In this document: positions 1 to 8,947 of the stretch, piece after piece
How positions within the stretch are numbered: position 1 is the first letter of the stretch
Layout: each line of letters opens with the position of its first letter
The notes under the pieces: generated by a model
Databases searched by the model: none
Told to the model about the DNA's origin: nothing
Seen by the model: the letters and a program-made list of their open reading frames with translations, nothing else
Assembly (NCBI GenBank): GCA_965212205.1
Contig: CBDBUX010000001.1
Span: 186,001-250,000 of the forward strand
DNA from: JAHEJJ01 sp965212205
Lineage (GTDB): Bacteria > Bacteroidota > Bacteroidia > Flavobacteriales > Flavobacteriaceae
Length of the DNA stretch: 64,000 nucleotides
Direction of reading: 5' to 3'
Translations under genes and position numbers: made by a program

Positions 1-2
1 TT

Positions 3-140
3 ACCCGGAAAAGCGAGATTAATACAGTTTCTTTTCGTGTCGAAATGGAAAATAAGAACAAAATCAGGATATTTCGGATGATAAACACAAGGAAGCGGGT
101 TTCCAATTATGGAAGTTTATTCGGGATATTTTTAGGATGA
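3..140 (+). CDS. C-terminal end of an unidentified protein (5' part outside the window)
   Basis: An open frame enters from the left edge and runs 45 codons to a TGA at 138-140. That stop overlaps the ATG of the flippase gene in an ATGA arrangement, which is typical of translationally coupled genes in one operon. The visible tail is basic (many Lys and Arg) and ends in a short hydrophobic stretch, SLFGIFLG. It is too short to assign to a family. From its position it is probably another polysaccharide-cluster gene, for example a glycosyltransferase or sugar-modifying enzyme, but that is inference. The overlapping stop and start is the main reason for calling it coding. Confidence 0.55.
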   Translation, partial: TRKSEINTVSFRVEMENKNKIRIFRMINTRKRVSNYGSLFGIFLG

Positions 141-1399
141 AAATAAAAGGAAATTCCTTGATCATCAATTTTAGTGGGTATACGATTGTTAATCTGCTTA
201 ACTCTCTTACCCCTATAATTATCCTGCCTATTTTGACGAACAATATCAGCTCTGATAATATCGGTATCATCGATTTGTTCACCACCACCACAATTTTCCT
301 CATCCCTATTATCGGACTATGTTTTATTCAGTCGATTACCAAGCTGTATTTCAGCATGGAGGATACGGCCAAGTATTTATCGGTTCTGTCGACCAGCGTT
401 CTTATCATAGGATTATCAACCCTGCTCATTGGCTATACGGTTTTATATCTAACCCCATTGATCGAACTAAGCAGCGAGATGCGCATGTTGGCTATGCTTA
501 TTCTTTTCTATGTGTTCATGACCTTGATCGTAGAGGGTTTTCTGCTTCTAAAAAGAAACGAGGAGAACCTGAGACAGTTTGCAGGAATAAGGTTGATGAA
601 ATCTGTATTGGATATTTTATCTACAGTTTTATTACTGTACTATTTCGACGATTACCGCGTAAGGGTATTTGGTATTATATTATCCACATTCATAACCTCG
701 CTGATCGTGCTCTATTTTGTGCTGAAAGATCCTCAGATTCGACTGGAGCTTGATAAAGAAATACTAAGAAAAATATTTATATACTCCTCCCCTCTTATTC
801 TACATACCCTGTTTCTAAATATTATCAACTACTCGGACCGCTATTTTGTGACCTCGTACTTAGATACTTATAAGCTCGGCCAGTATTCTGTTATCTATCA
901 GATTTGTATGGTTATGAGTTTGTTGATCAACTCATTTAATATGGCCTGGAGTCCTTATTTTATGAAAAATATGGTAAAGGATGAAGCAGGATTTATGACG
1001 GTATATAACCGCGTACTCTGGTTCTATTTTATTGCTCTCCTGGCTTTTGGCATCTTGTTGTTCCTCGCCATACCCTTTGTGTATGAATATATTATTGGAA
1101 ACGAATTCGAGGTTTCGGCCTACATCTACGCCACCTTAATCACCGCATATATATTTAACGGGCTGTATCGGTTTAAGGTAAATCTGCTGTTTTTTAAGGA
1201 ACGGACTTTCCTGATCGCCAAAATGTCGTTTGTGTGTGCCTCCATAAATCTGGTTATGAACTATTTCTTAATCAAAGAATTTGGGCTATTAGGAGCTGCT
1301 CTGGCTACCCTTGCTTCATACATGGCATTTTATCTTCTATTGGAGCTGGTGCTTAAGGTCAATCAAGCAAAACTCTTTTCAGGGGGTAGTGAGAAGTGA
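137..1399 (+). CDS. Wzx-like polysaccharide flippase (MATE/MVF superfamily)
   Basis: This 420-residue protein is hydrophobic almost throughout and contains about 12 membrane-spanning segments separated by short charged loops, the usual layout of O-antigen/polysaccharide transporters. Such proteins move undecaprenyl-linked repeat units from the cytoplasmic to the periplasmic face of the inner membrane before polymerisation. The N-terminal region begins with a short basic tail followed directly by the first hydrophobic segment. The start overlaps the stop of the preceding partial gene by ATGA. Downstream lie two polymerase/ligase-like membrane proteins and a glycosyltransferase, which fits a Wzx/Wzy-dependent pathway. 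The family assignment is firm; the transported substrate cannot be read from sequence. Flippases diverge strongly, so no symbol is given. Confidence 0.85.
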   Translation: MKIKGNSLIINFSGYTIVNLLNSLTPIIILPILTNNISSDNIGIIDLFTTTTIFLIPIIGLCFIQSITKLYFSMEDTAKYLSVLSTSVLIIGLSTLLIGYTVLYLTPLIELSSEMRMLAMLILFYVFMTLIVEGFLLLKRNEENLRQFAGIRLMKSVLDILSTVLLLYYFDDYRVRVFGIILSTFITSLIVLYFVLKDPQIRLELDKEILRKIFIYSSPLILHTLFLNIINYSDRYFVTSYLDTYKLGQYSVIYQICMVMSLLINSFNMAWSPYFMKNMVKDEAGFMTVYNRVLWFYFIALLAFGILLFLAIPFVYEYIIGNEFEVSAYIYATLITAYIFNGLYRFKVNLLFFKERTFLIAKMSFVCASINLVMNYFLIKEFGLLGAALATLASYMAFYLLLELVLKVNQAKLFSGGSEK

Positions 1400-1580
1400 C
1401 GCCAATGAACATATGAACTCTTAATTGAGACCAAAAGCAATTGACAGATAATATTGATAACATCATGTTTATTCTTTATAAATTGCATAAGTATAGAGAC
1501 GGCGTAAGTGAATGGGTTACACCTTTCGGGGTGACAGACATCCAATAAATTTTCGCAAAATCCTGATTCTTAGCAGCAGA

Positions 1581-2780
1581 ATGGTTTATATCCTTTTACT
1601 TATCTATTTGCTCAATCTGATTTATATCAAAAAAAAAGGGCTTTTTGGAAGCGCCTTTATAATGCATTTCTTTTTTATCTCGCTCATCTTTATAGGTCCA
1701 ACAGTATACTATGAGCTTGGCGGTTTGAGTTACTCAAACAGTTTTGAAGAGGAAGATCTAGTGGTCTTTGAGAAATACGCCATTTTTGTTTTTAGTGCTA
1801 CCCTGGTCTACCTTTTTTTTTATGCGCATATCAAGCGTGGCCTGGGTAATCGATTCTTTGCAGGCTATAGGAGCAGGAATACTAAACTTACATTTCTTTA
1901 TTTTGCCTTTTGGTACGCCATAGTACTAATGTATTTGCTGGTTTATTTAAGAGAGCTGCCAGTAGTGCAATTTTTATTTACCGGCACCCTCCCCACCCGT
2001 CTCGACCAATCTGAAAAGGTCCAATTATTTTACACATTTTCCTCATTCTTTATGATTTTTATCCCCTCCGGATATTTCTTCTTTATCGGGTTCTTAAAAT
2101 CGAATCTCGCCAAATTAGCGCTTCTTATACTGGTGGCTTTAATATTGATCTCGGGGGGTCATAAAGGTTTGGTCACCTATTTTATCATATTTGCCCTATT
2201 TTTCTCCGGATATAAGTTCAATCTGAAACAGTCTGTTGTTGCCGGTTTCGCACTTTTGACCCTCTTGTCGATTTATACGGTGACCAAGGGAAGGAAGTTT
2301 AACACCGAGACATTCTTGTATCTATTAGAATCTCCGCCGAGAAGATTTTTTGTAACCCAGGGGTCGGGTTTTATAGCCCGTATTTCTATGGCGCGCAGGG
2401 ATCTTTATCAGGGCGACGTCCTTGAGTACCAACTCATCAAAAAGCAAACCTTTCAACATATCTATCCAGGTGTAAGAGATACCGGTGCGGCGCCAACTAT
2501 GTTTATGGGAGACCTTCATGTGCGCTTTGGCCCGTTCATAACAGCACTTGCTTATATTTTATTCCTGATAATCATCTTCCCGTTGGTCAAGGGAACTGAT
2601 AATATGAAGTCCCGAAGATTATATCTGTGGTGGAATCTGTTCATTCTTTTTTATTTGACCGGTACCGCTGAAATTTCATGGCCTAGTTTTTTGAGGATGC
2701 TCCTGGCAGTTGGGAACTTTTCGATCCTTCTGCTTTTTCCTTTCCTAACACTCAAAACCAGATATGAATCTTCTGAGTAA
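1581..2780 (+). CDS. O-antigen polymerase-like membrane protein (Wzy type)
   Basis: A 399-residue protein with about 10-12 hydrophobic segments and a longer hydrophilic periplasmic-type loop around residues 225-320, as in oligosaccharide repeat-unit polymerases. Such enzymes join lipid-linked repeat units in the periplasm. The frame is open from 1512, but the first 23 residues encoded there are polar and unlike a membrane protein N-terminus, while the Met codon at 1581 starts directly on a hydrophobic helix (MVYILLLIYLL). The later start is therefore chosen. It leaves a 181-bp gap after the flippase gene that holds no gene I can support. The 3' end overlaps the next gene by 17 bp. Wzy proteins have little sequence conservation, so the call rests on topology and neighbours. 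Confidence 0.65.
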   Translation: MVYILLLIYLLNLIYIKKKGLFGSAFIMHFFFISLIFIGPTVYYELGGLSYSNSFEEEDLVVFEKYAIFVFSATLVYLFFYAHIKRGLGNRFFAGYRSRNTKLTFLYFAFWYAIVLMYLLVYLRELPVVQFLFTGTLPTRLDQSEKVQLFYTFSSFFMIFIPSGYFFFIGFLKSNLAKLALLILVALILISGGHKGLVTYFIIFALFFSGYKFNLKQSVVAGFALLTLLSIYTVTKGRKFNTETFLYLLESPPRRFFVTQGSGFIARISMARRDLYQGDVLEYQLIKKQTFQHIYPGVRDTGAAPTMFMGDLHVRFGPFITALAYILFLIIIFPLVKGTDNMKSRRLYLWWNLFILFYLTGTAEISWPSFLRMLLAVGNFSILLLFPFLTLKTRYESSE

Positions 2781-4002
2781 ACTACACCGGCCGATACTTG
2801 CACTATTCGCGTTTTCTTTCTTTTTCAAAGAAAACATCAATAGTTTCTTTTTCATATTATTTCTTGTGTTAACCCTATATACGCTCTGGTCTGCCAAAGA
2901 CATTGAAGCGCTTAAAAAATCAATGTATGGCGCCATTCCCTTGTTGATCTACTTCATATTAGCCTTCCTGGGATTACTGATAAATAAGGACTCCAATACG
3001 GGTTATTTTTTACGCCTTATTCCTTTGGTTACGGCCACTTTTCTGATTTATTACTTTTCAAATGATCGTCTTGAGTTAAAACATTTCCTTTTACCATTTA
3101 TCTTAGGCAATATTGTTTTTCTATTCTTTCTAGACTTCCTGGCCGTATGGGACATGGTAGATGCTCAATCGCTTTATGTAGTACATGAAGGCCGAGAGTA
3201 TTACCGCTTTCTTTATGTTCGTCTAACCGCCGATTATTTCAATCACATCTATCTGAGTACTTATTGCGTGTTCTCCATAGTGGTAATATTGCAATTTGCA
3301 CTTGTCAAAAAACCGTATCTCAAGGCCATTGCAATTGTGTACTTGCTCTTGCATATAGGACTTCTGGGATCCAGGTCGGTAGTAATCGCAATTATGGTAG
3401 GCGGATTTGTTTATTTGCTTTTCTTAGCGCTACAAAGGAGGGCTTATCTAAAATACTTCCTGCTTCTTTTTACCGTATATGCCTTTGGATTTGGAATTGT
3501 ATTTTTAAATAAAGACTCGCTTCTTTTTAATCGTTATTCCCAGGCATTTGAATGGTTCGAAAAACGCGAAGTAATCCTTGAGCGCAATTACTCGGTGAAC
3601 AATCGGGCGAAATTATATATCATAGGTCTTTCCATGTTCCACGACCAAGAACGATATGGAATAAACGGGACTGGTATTGCACCTCAGGCGATACAAGAGC
3701 AATACGAAAATTCATTCGCGCAAGATTTCGAATTCAAAACTATCACCTATAACACCCATAATCAGTTCATCAATAACTTTATCGATTGGGGTATACTCGG
3801 TCTGCTCCTAACAATATATATAATATATTTGCCTGTCAAACGAGCTTATAGCAGAGAGCTTAACTGGATTGCCTTCTTCTGGGTAACCTTTGGAATAGTT
3901 TTGTTAATGGAAAATGTCTTGATTCGTCACCGGGGGATTGTTTTTTTTATCATTGCCTTCACAATGCTTTTCCACTATAAAAAGCCGCTACAAAATGACT
4001 GA
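2764..4002 (+). CDS. O-antigen ligase/polymerase-like membrane protein
   Basis: A 412-residue polytopic protein with about 10-12 hydrophobic segments and a large hydrophilic loop near residues 250-335. The loop contains the sequence YNTHNQFINNFIDWGILGL, closely resembling the conserved NxHNxYL...GxxGL motif of the Wzy_C/O-antigen ligase family (WaaL, Wzy). It therefore either attaches finished polysaccharide to lipid A-core or polymerises repeat units. It overlaps the upstream polymerase-like gene by 17 bp and the downstream glycosyltransferase by 8 bp, implying coupled translation. With two such proteins side by side, one may be polymerase and the other ligase; which is which cannot be decided from sequence, although the NTHNQF motif favours ligase for this one. 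Confidence 0.75.
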   Translation: MNLLSKLHRPILALFAFSFFFKENINSFFFILFLVLTLYTLWSAKDIEALKKSMYGAIPLLIYFILAFLGLLINKDSNTGYFLRLIPLVTATFLIYYFSNDRLELKHFLLPFILGNIVFLFFLDFLAVWDMVDAQSLYVVHEGREYYRFLYVRLTADYFNHIYLSTYCVFSIVVILQFALVKKPYLKAIAIVYLLLHIGLLGSRSVVIAIMVGGFVYLLFLALQRRAYLKYFLLLFTVYAFGFGIVFLNKDSLLFNRYSQAFEWFEKREVILERNYSVNNRAKLYIIGLSMFHDQERYGINGTGIAPQAIQEQYENSFAQDFEFKTITYNTHNQFINNFIDWGILGLLLTIYIIYLPVKRAYSRELNWIAFFWVTFGIVLLMENVLIRHRGIVFFIIAFTMLFHYKKPLQND

Positions 4003-4756
4003 TTTCTCGACAGGGTTAGTCTCTGTAATTGTTCCAAATTACAACGGCAAACTCTTCCTTGAACGCTGTATTGAATCTGTCCTGGCCCAGTCTTATACCA
4101 ACTGGGAATTGATTATTTGTGATGATTGTTCTACCGACAATAGCATAGAGCTTATCAGCCAATATGCAGATTCAAGAATAAAAGAACCTATCAGGTTAGA
4201 GGCTAATCAAGGCGCAGCGGTGGCCAGAAATCTTTGTATTGAGCGTGCAAAGGGCGAATATATATCCTTCCTCGACAATGATGATTACTGGCTTCCTGAA
4301 AAATTAGAACGCCAAATCGACTTCATGAAAAAGGAGGGCCATCTGTTTACCTATACCGATTATTTCCTGTTTAAAAATGACAGGAAAAAACGTATCAGTT
4401 CGAAGCGTTATGTTAAGTATCCCACTCTCTTGCGCAATAATTACATACTTACCTCAACTGTGATTTACAATGCGAAGCAGCTGGGCAAAATCTATATGGC
4501 GAATATCAGGAAAAGGCAAGACTGGAGTCTGTTTATAAATATTATACGGAAGTCCGGGGTGGCATACAATTTACCTGTTCCCTTGGCAGCCTACAGGAGA
4601 CACTCAGATTCACTCTCGAGCAATAAGCTCGATCTTCTGGGCTATAATTTCAATTTTTATCATCAGGTCCTGGGGTTTTCCAAACTCAAAAGTGCGGTTT
4701 ATATGATCCAGTTCTTATTTTTCTACTTCATCAAGAAATTCAAGGAGGCGCTCTGA
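3995..4756 (+). CDS. Family 2 glycosyltransferase
   Basis: A 253-residue GT-A fold glycosyltransferase. The N-terminus has the family signature VSVIVPNYNG, followed by ICDDCSTDNS (first nucleotide-binding Asp residues) and SFLDNDDYW (the DXD-like metal/nucleotide-binding motif) near residue 90. A short hydrophobic C-terminal segment (YMIQFLFFYFIKKF) may anchor it to the membrane. It would transfer a sugar from a nucleotide donor to the growing lipid-linked repeat unit in the cytoplasm. The frame is open upstream to 3938, but the Met at 3995 sits immediately before the conserved start of the domain and overlaps the upstream stop by 8 bp, so it is preferred. Its 3' end overlaps a convergent gene on the other strand by 42 bp. 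Donor and acceptor sugars are unknown. Confidence 0.88.
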   Translation: MTDFSTGLVSVIVPNYNGKLFLERCIESVLAQSYTNWELIICDDCSTDNSIELISQYADSRIKEPIRLEANQGAAVARNLCIERAKGEYISFLDNDDYWLPEKLERQIDFMKKEGHLFTYTDYFLFKNDRKKRISSKRYVKYPTLLRNNYILTSTVIYNAKQLGKIYMANIRKRQDWSLFINIIRKSGVAYNLPVPLAAYRRHSDSLSSNKLDLLGYNFNFYHQVLGFSKLKSAVYMIQFLFFYFIKKFKEAL

Positions 4757-6088
4757 TTCGACCATGTTCGAGAAAACGGAATGTATCGATGATCTGATTT
4801 CTGATTCATCGAACTTAACTGGCAGAATTTTGTTCAGCAAAACGGACAACTCTTCACTTGAATTAACCACAAAGTTAAATGGGTTGCTGTTCAACATTTG
4901 GCCCAAAAATCGGGTATAATACCCCTGCAGGTCCACTGAGATATTCGGAGTCCCTAATGCCAGAGCTTCCATAGCGCAGGTAGAATAGACGGTGATGTGA
5001 AGGTCCGAATATTTTAGTAATTCATATGTGTTGATGTCGTTTGCTACTATTAAATTATTTCTCTCATCAAATTCGATGGATTCCAGATTAAATCGGGGTT
5101 TAAAAACAAAACATGTATTTGGGAATTGTTCCGCGGTACTCAGGAGAATTTTTAAAAGTTCCCGGTCGGTAACTTCCAATTGCCCGGTTATACAAATGGT
5201 ATGTTTGTATTCTCCTTTTATCTTTTTCAGTTCTGGTGAAATCGGCATCTCCTCTCTAACCCTGTCCAGAAAAAAATAGCCGTAGTTCAATACATGTTCC
5301 TGAGTCACAATATGACCCTTCACCACAATTTCACTCGAAAAGGGCCCATAACTAAAAAAGTAATCGGGCATCAATTCGCGGCCATAATCCTTTTTGAAGT
5401 TGTATGCCCGATGACCCGGTGAGATTAGTCCATGTTGAAACTCGATCACCGGAATATTATTTTTTTTTGCCGCCAGGATTAACTCAAAATTGGAATAATA
5501 ACAAACCACAAAGATCTGCTCAGGTTTATATCTCCTGATCAGGAAATCGTAGATTTTGCTTCCTGCCCATATCCGGTGAAAAATTCCGTTCAATTTGCTC
5601 AGGTCTTTGTCTAAAAAGTTCTCCAGGGCATCGAGCTTTTCTATATCAGGAGATTTTGTGAACTTTTGCACCAGGAACTGAGCAAGAAATATCCATGACA
5701 TCCCCATATAGTACTCCCCCGGCTGTAAGTTTGATGCTTTAGTTCTACCCTTAGGTAAGGGATTTTCGAATAATACATAGCTTTGGCCGTAGTTGAGAAA
5801 TCCGCTCACAACCCTATCAAATGAATTCTCTTTTATGCGGTATCTGCGTTCCGAATTGGTAAAGACCCAATTCCCGGACTTTTTACATTTTCCGATGGAA
5901 AACAAATCTCTGAACAGGTTCGAGAGCAGGATCCTGATCGACCGGTATCCTGCTTCTTTAATCACAGGAGTATCCTTGTCCAATCCTATCAGATAACTTT
6001 TCAGGAAAGGCCATACGCAGATGCCGTCTACCCGCAGAGATTCTACTTCAAACTTAGACTCTATCTCGTCAAATGCTTTCAAATTCAT
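4715..6088 (-). CDS. Predicted GT-B-type glycosyltransferase, last gene of the nonulosonate operon
   Basis: A 457-residue soluble protein. Residues about 216-225 read EFQHGLISPG, a His-Gly motif also seen in CDP-glycerol/capsule polysaccharide transferases and bacterial sialyltransferase-like families. The C-terminal third contains a GT-B style donor-binding region: ICITGQ, FVFKPRFN, ELLKYSDLHITVYSTC and MEALALGTPNI. This layout fits a transferase for an activated acidic sugar. It is the last gene of the minus-strand group, 38 bp after the neuA-like gene, so a role in transferring the CMP-activated product is the simplest reading; this is inference. The gene ends inside the convergent family 2 glycosyltransferase gene, a 42-bp tail-to-tail overlap. 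Alternative: a surface-carbohydrate biosynthesis protein of unknown activity. Confidence 0.6.
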   Translation of the reverse strand: MNLKAFDEIESKFEVESLRVDGICVWPFLKSYLIGLDKDTPVIKEAGYRSIRILLSNLFRDLFSIGKCKKSGNWVFTNSERRYRIKENSFDRVVSGFLNYGQSYVLFENPLPKGRTKASNLQPGEYYMGMSWIFLAQFLVQKFTKSPDIEKLDALENFLDKDLSKLNGIFHRIWAGSKIYDFLIRRYKPEQIFVVCYYSNFELILAAKKNNIPVIEFQHGLISPGHRAYNFKKDYGRELMPDYFFSYGPFSSEIVVKGHIVTQEHVLNYGYFFLDRVREEMPISPELKKIKGEYKHTICITGQLEVTDRELLKILLSTAEQFPNTCFVFKPRFNLESIEFDERNNLIVANDINTYELLKYSDLHITVYSTCAMEALALGTPNISVDLQGYYTRFLGQMLNSNPFNFVVNSSEELSVLLNKILPVKFDESEIRSSIHSVFSNMVESERLLEFLDEVEK

Positions 6089-6126
6089 GAATGTTTCATG
6101 GAGTCTTTCCGATCAAATACAGAAAA

Positions 6127-6804
6127 TTACCCGTCTATCATACATTGTGCAATACGCCAATCCATAGGGGTGTCCAGGTCCATTGACGATAATTCATCCA
6201 TTTCGTACTTCACAATTCTTTTAAATTCCAAAAGGCTTTCCCTTTTTAAGGAATCCGGGTTTATCAGATAAATGGCTCCGTTATATTCCCAAACCTTCGG
6301 GCAGTCTTGTCGTCGGGTAAAATCGCCCTGTTTTGATTTTTCCAAATAACCATCATCATTTTCCTCAAAGAGCACATAATACGGGTTAGACTTGGTCTCT
6401 TTTACGGAGACTACCATATCTAATCGATCAGAATAAAGTTCAAGGGCCTCCCTGATATTCTGGGCTGTTCTGAATGGAGAAGTTACCTGGAGTAAAACAA
6501 CAATGTCGGGTTTGTAAAAATTAGTTTCATAAAAATCCAGGGTGTGTAAAAGCACGTCATAGGTGGTTGCTGTATCTGTAGCGAGCTTATCGGGCCTCAG
6601 GAATGGCACATTCAGGCCGGTGGTTTCCACCAGTTCCTTGATTTCCGGTGAATCTGTAGACACACAGATCTCTTCCTTAGGGAATACTTCAAGTGCGGCC
6701 TCAAGCGTATAAAATATACAAGGCTTACCTCCTAGATCCTTAATATTCTTGCCGGGAATCCCCTTGGATCCCCCTCTGGCGGGAATAATAACAAGTGGGC
6801 GCAT
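6127..6804 (-). CDS. NeuA-like acylneuraminate (nonulosonate) cytidylyltransferase
   Basis: A 225-residue protein of the CMP-NeuAc synthetase family (CTP + nonulosonic acid gives CMP-sugar + pyrophosphate). The N-terminus carries the diagnostic nucleotide-binding motif IPARGGSKGIPGKNIK at residues 6-21. Further family features are STDSPEI, FLRPDKLATD and LLQVTSPFR. The length matches single-domain bacterial NeuA/PseF/LegF enzymes. It lies 20 bp downstream of gmd and shares the operon with a NeuB-like synthase, so it should activate whatever sugar acid the operon makes. The sugar specificity (sialic, legionaminic, pseudaminic or other) cannot be read from these motifs, so no specific symbol is given. 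Confidence 0.9.
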   Translation of the reverse strand: MRPLVIIPARGGSKGIPGKNIKDLGGKPCIFYTLEAALEVFPKEEICVSTDSPEIKELVETTGLNVPFLRPDKLATDTATTYDVLLHTLDFYETNFYKPDIVVLLQVTSPFRTAQNIREALELYSDRLDMVVSVKETKSNPYYVLFEENDDGYLEKSKQGDFTRRQDCPKVWEYNGAIYLINPDSLKRESLLEFKRIVKYEMDELSSMDLDTPMDWRIAQCMIDG

Positions 6805-6824
6805 ATGCAGTTCCTGTTTTTTAA

Positions 6825-7853
6825 TTAAGACAGCTCGTATTTCATCATGATATCCACCAGTTCTTCGAACTGAACTTTAGCTTCCCATTTAAGTTTTTGT
6901 TTAGCTTTGGAGGCATCACCGATCAGAAGATCAACTTCGGTTGGCCTAAAATAGTAGGGGTCTATCGTGATAAGTACTTTTCCGGTCTTGGGGTCGAATC
7001 CTTCTTCGTCGACACCTTCGCCACGCCATTGAATATCCACGTCGATATACTTAAAAGCCAATTCTACAAATTCCCTGACGGTATGGGTTTGCCCGGTGGC
7101 GATAACAAAATCCTCGGGTTCCTCTTGTTGCAACATCAACCACATGGCCTCCACATAATCTTTCGCATAACCCCAGTCTCTCTTGGCGTCCAGATTTCCT
7201 AATCGCATCTTCGATAACTCCCCTTTTTTGATTTTAGAAACAGACTCCGTTATTTTTTTTGTGACAAAGCTATTGCCTCTGCGTGGGCTTTCATGATTAA
7301 ACAGGATACCATTGCAAGCATAAATATTATAGGCCTCCCGATAATTTATCGTTAGCCAATAGGAGTAAATCTTAGCAACACCATAGGGGCTCCTGGGATA
7401 AAAAGGTGTGCTTTCGGTCTGAGGGATCTCCTGCACCTTTCCAAATAGTTCACTGGTAGAGGCCTGGTAGTACTTTGTTTTATTCTCCAGACCAAGAAGC
7501 CGGATGGCCTCCAAAATCCTGAGACTCCCTACAGCATCAGCATTCGCCGTGTATTCCGGAATATCAAAAGAAACCCTAACATGGCTTTGTGCCGCCAGAT
7601 TATATACCTCATCGGGTTGTAACTCTTTGAGTAAACGGGTGATGTTCGATGAATCGGTCATGTCTCCGTAGTGTACATGAAAATCCAGGTCCTGGCTATC
7701 GATTCCTTTATAAAGATGATCGATCCTTAACTTTTGCTCCAGGCTGGAACGCCTAACCATTCCATGGACCTCGTAGCCCTTCTCCAGTAAAAATTCGGCC
7801 AGATAACTCCCGTCTTGCCCTGTTACTCCTGTAATAAATGCTTTCTTTTTCAA
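6825..7853 (-). CDS. gmd: GDP-mannose 4,6-dehydratase
   Basis: A 342-residue short-chain dehydrogenase/reductase of the extended type. It converts GDP-D-mannose to GDP-4-keto-6-deoxy-D-mannose using tightly bound NADP. The dinucleotide-binding loop GVTGQDGSYLAE spans residues 9-20, the VRRSS motif typical of Gmd follows, STSE is at 132-135, and the catalytic pair Y157/K161 lies in YGVAKIY. The sequence NGILFNHESPRRG is a Gmd family hallmark. The product is normally used for GDP-fucose, GDP-rhamnose or GDP-perosamine. Here the adjacent gene, 5 bp upstream in transcription, resembles perosamine synthase and no fucose synthase (fcl/wcaG) is in the window. That context points to a 4-amino sugar product. 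Confidence 0.95.
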   Translation of the reverse strand: MKKKAFITGVTGQDGSYLAEFLLEKGYEVHGMVRRSSLEQKLRIDHLYKGIDSQDLDFHVHYGDMTDSSNITRLLKELQPDEVYNLAAQSHVRVSFDIPEYTANADAVGSLRILEAIRLLGLENKTKYYQASTSELFGKVQEIPQTESTPFYPRSPYGVAKIYSYWLTINYREAYNIYACNGILFNHESPRRGNSFVTKKITESVSKIKKGELSKMRLGNLDAKRDWGYAKDYVEAMWLMLQQEEPEDFVIATGQTHTVREFVELAFKYIDVDIQWRGEGVDEEGFDPKTGKVLITIDPYYFRPTEVDLLIGDASKAKQKLKWEAKVQFEELVDIMMKYELS

Positions 7854-7858
7854 AGTGT

Positions 7859-8947
7859 CTATAAGTTGTTTGCGATTATTGCTATGATTCTATTCTGATC
7901 GTTTTCGGTTAAGGCCGGGTAGCTTGGTAGATTAAGTCCCAATGCTGATATTTCTTTGCTCACCGGACAGTCTTGTACCTCATTATAAAATGGAAGCTCA
8001 TCGATGGGTGTAAAAAATGGTCTTGTTTCTATTTCATTTTCTTCCAGTACGTTTACGATGCGTTCCTTACTTGCAATCGAATCGAAAACCAGTGCGGTCA
8101 TCCAATGTGATGCTACCGCACCCTCTGGAACTCCCTGAAATTGAACATAATCTCCCAAGCCATCTTCGTAGCGTTTTTGAAGCTTGGATTTCAATCCGAG
8201 GATCTCATCGATCTTGTTCAGTTGTCCGACGCCAATGGCTGCCTGGATATTAGTCATCCTATAGTTATAGCCAAGAATGTCGTGATAGTAGCGGACAGTT
8301 TCGGAATTCCCCTGATTTTTTAATTTTCTGATCTTGGCAGCGATCTCTTTGTGCGGTGTTAAAACCATACCACCCTCTCCCGTTGTTATGGTTTTGTTCC
8401 CAAAAAATGAAAAAGTAGATACATCTCCTAATGTCCCCGACATTTGATCCTTGTAGAGTGCTCCAAATGATTCGGCCGCATCTTCTACCAAAAAAAGATT
8501 ATGCTTTACAGCCAGTTCTTTCAATCTTTTGAAATCTGCCGGAACACCATAGATATTGGTGTAGAGAATTGCCTTGGTTTTATCAGTGATTTTTTCTTCA
8601 ATCTTATCGGGGTCCAAATTCCAGGTATTTGGATCTATATCCACAAAAACCGGTATTGCTCCGTTATAAAGTATCGCATTTGTGGAGGCTACATAGGTGA
8701 AATTTGTTGTGATAACCTCATCGCCAGGGCCTATATCCAGAGCAGTCATAGCCAGATGAAGGGCCACCGTACCGTTAAAAACGGCAATAGCATTCGACGC
8801 GCCGGTATAAGCCTGGATTTTTTCCTCAAATATCTGGATATACTTCCCCTGGCTTGAGATCCAGGTCGATTCCATACAGTCGGCCACAAGACTGGCTTCT
8901 TCCTGGCCAATATATGGGGTATAAATAGGTATTCTTTGATTAGCCAT
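7859..8947 (-). CDS. DegT/DnrJ/EryC1 aminotransferase, GDP-perosamine synthase-like
   Basis: A 362-residue PLP-dependent sugar aminotransferase. The PLP lysine is K185 in FFGNKTITTGEGGM, and D156 in LVEDAAES would contact the pyridine nitrogen. The FFGNKTITTGEGG form around the lysine is the one I associate with perosamine synthases (RfbE/Per), whereas PseC and LegC aminotransferases usually differ there. The expected reaction is transfer of an amino group from glutamate to C4 of GDP-4-keto-6-deoxy-D-mannose, giving GDP-4-amino-4,6-dideoxy-D-mannose. The gene sits between gmd (5-bp gap) and the TIM-barrel gene (8-bp overlap), so substrate supply by Gmd is direct. Other 4-keto-sugar aminotransferases remain possible. 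Confidence 0.82.
   Translation of the reverse strand: MANQRIPIYTPYIGQEEASLVADCMESTWISSQGKYIQIFEEKIQAYTGASNAIAVFNGTVALHLAMTALDIGPGDEVITTNFTYVASTNAILYNGAIPVFVDIDPNTWNLDPDKIEEKITDKTKAILYTNIYGVPADFKRLKELAVKHNLFLVEDAAESFGALYKDQMSGTLGDVSTFSFFGNKTITTGEGGMVLTPHKEIAAKIRKLKNQGNSETVRYYHDILGYNYRMTNIQAAIGVGQLNKIDEILGLKSKLQKRYEDGLGDYVQFQGVPEGAVASHWMTALVFDSIASKERIVNVLEENEIETRPFFTPIDELPFYNEVQDCPVSKEISALGLNLPSYPALTENDQNRIIAIIANNL

Noticed and set aside
1465..1548. A 27-codon frame between the flippase and polymerase-like genes.
   Set aside because: No hydrophobic or conserved pattern, no promoter, and it overlaps the less likely upstream start of the next gene.
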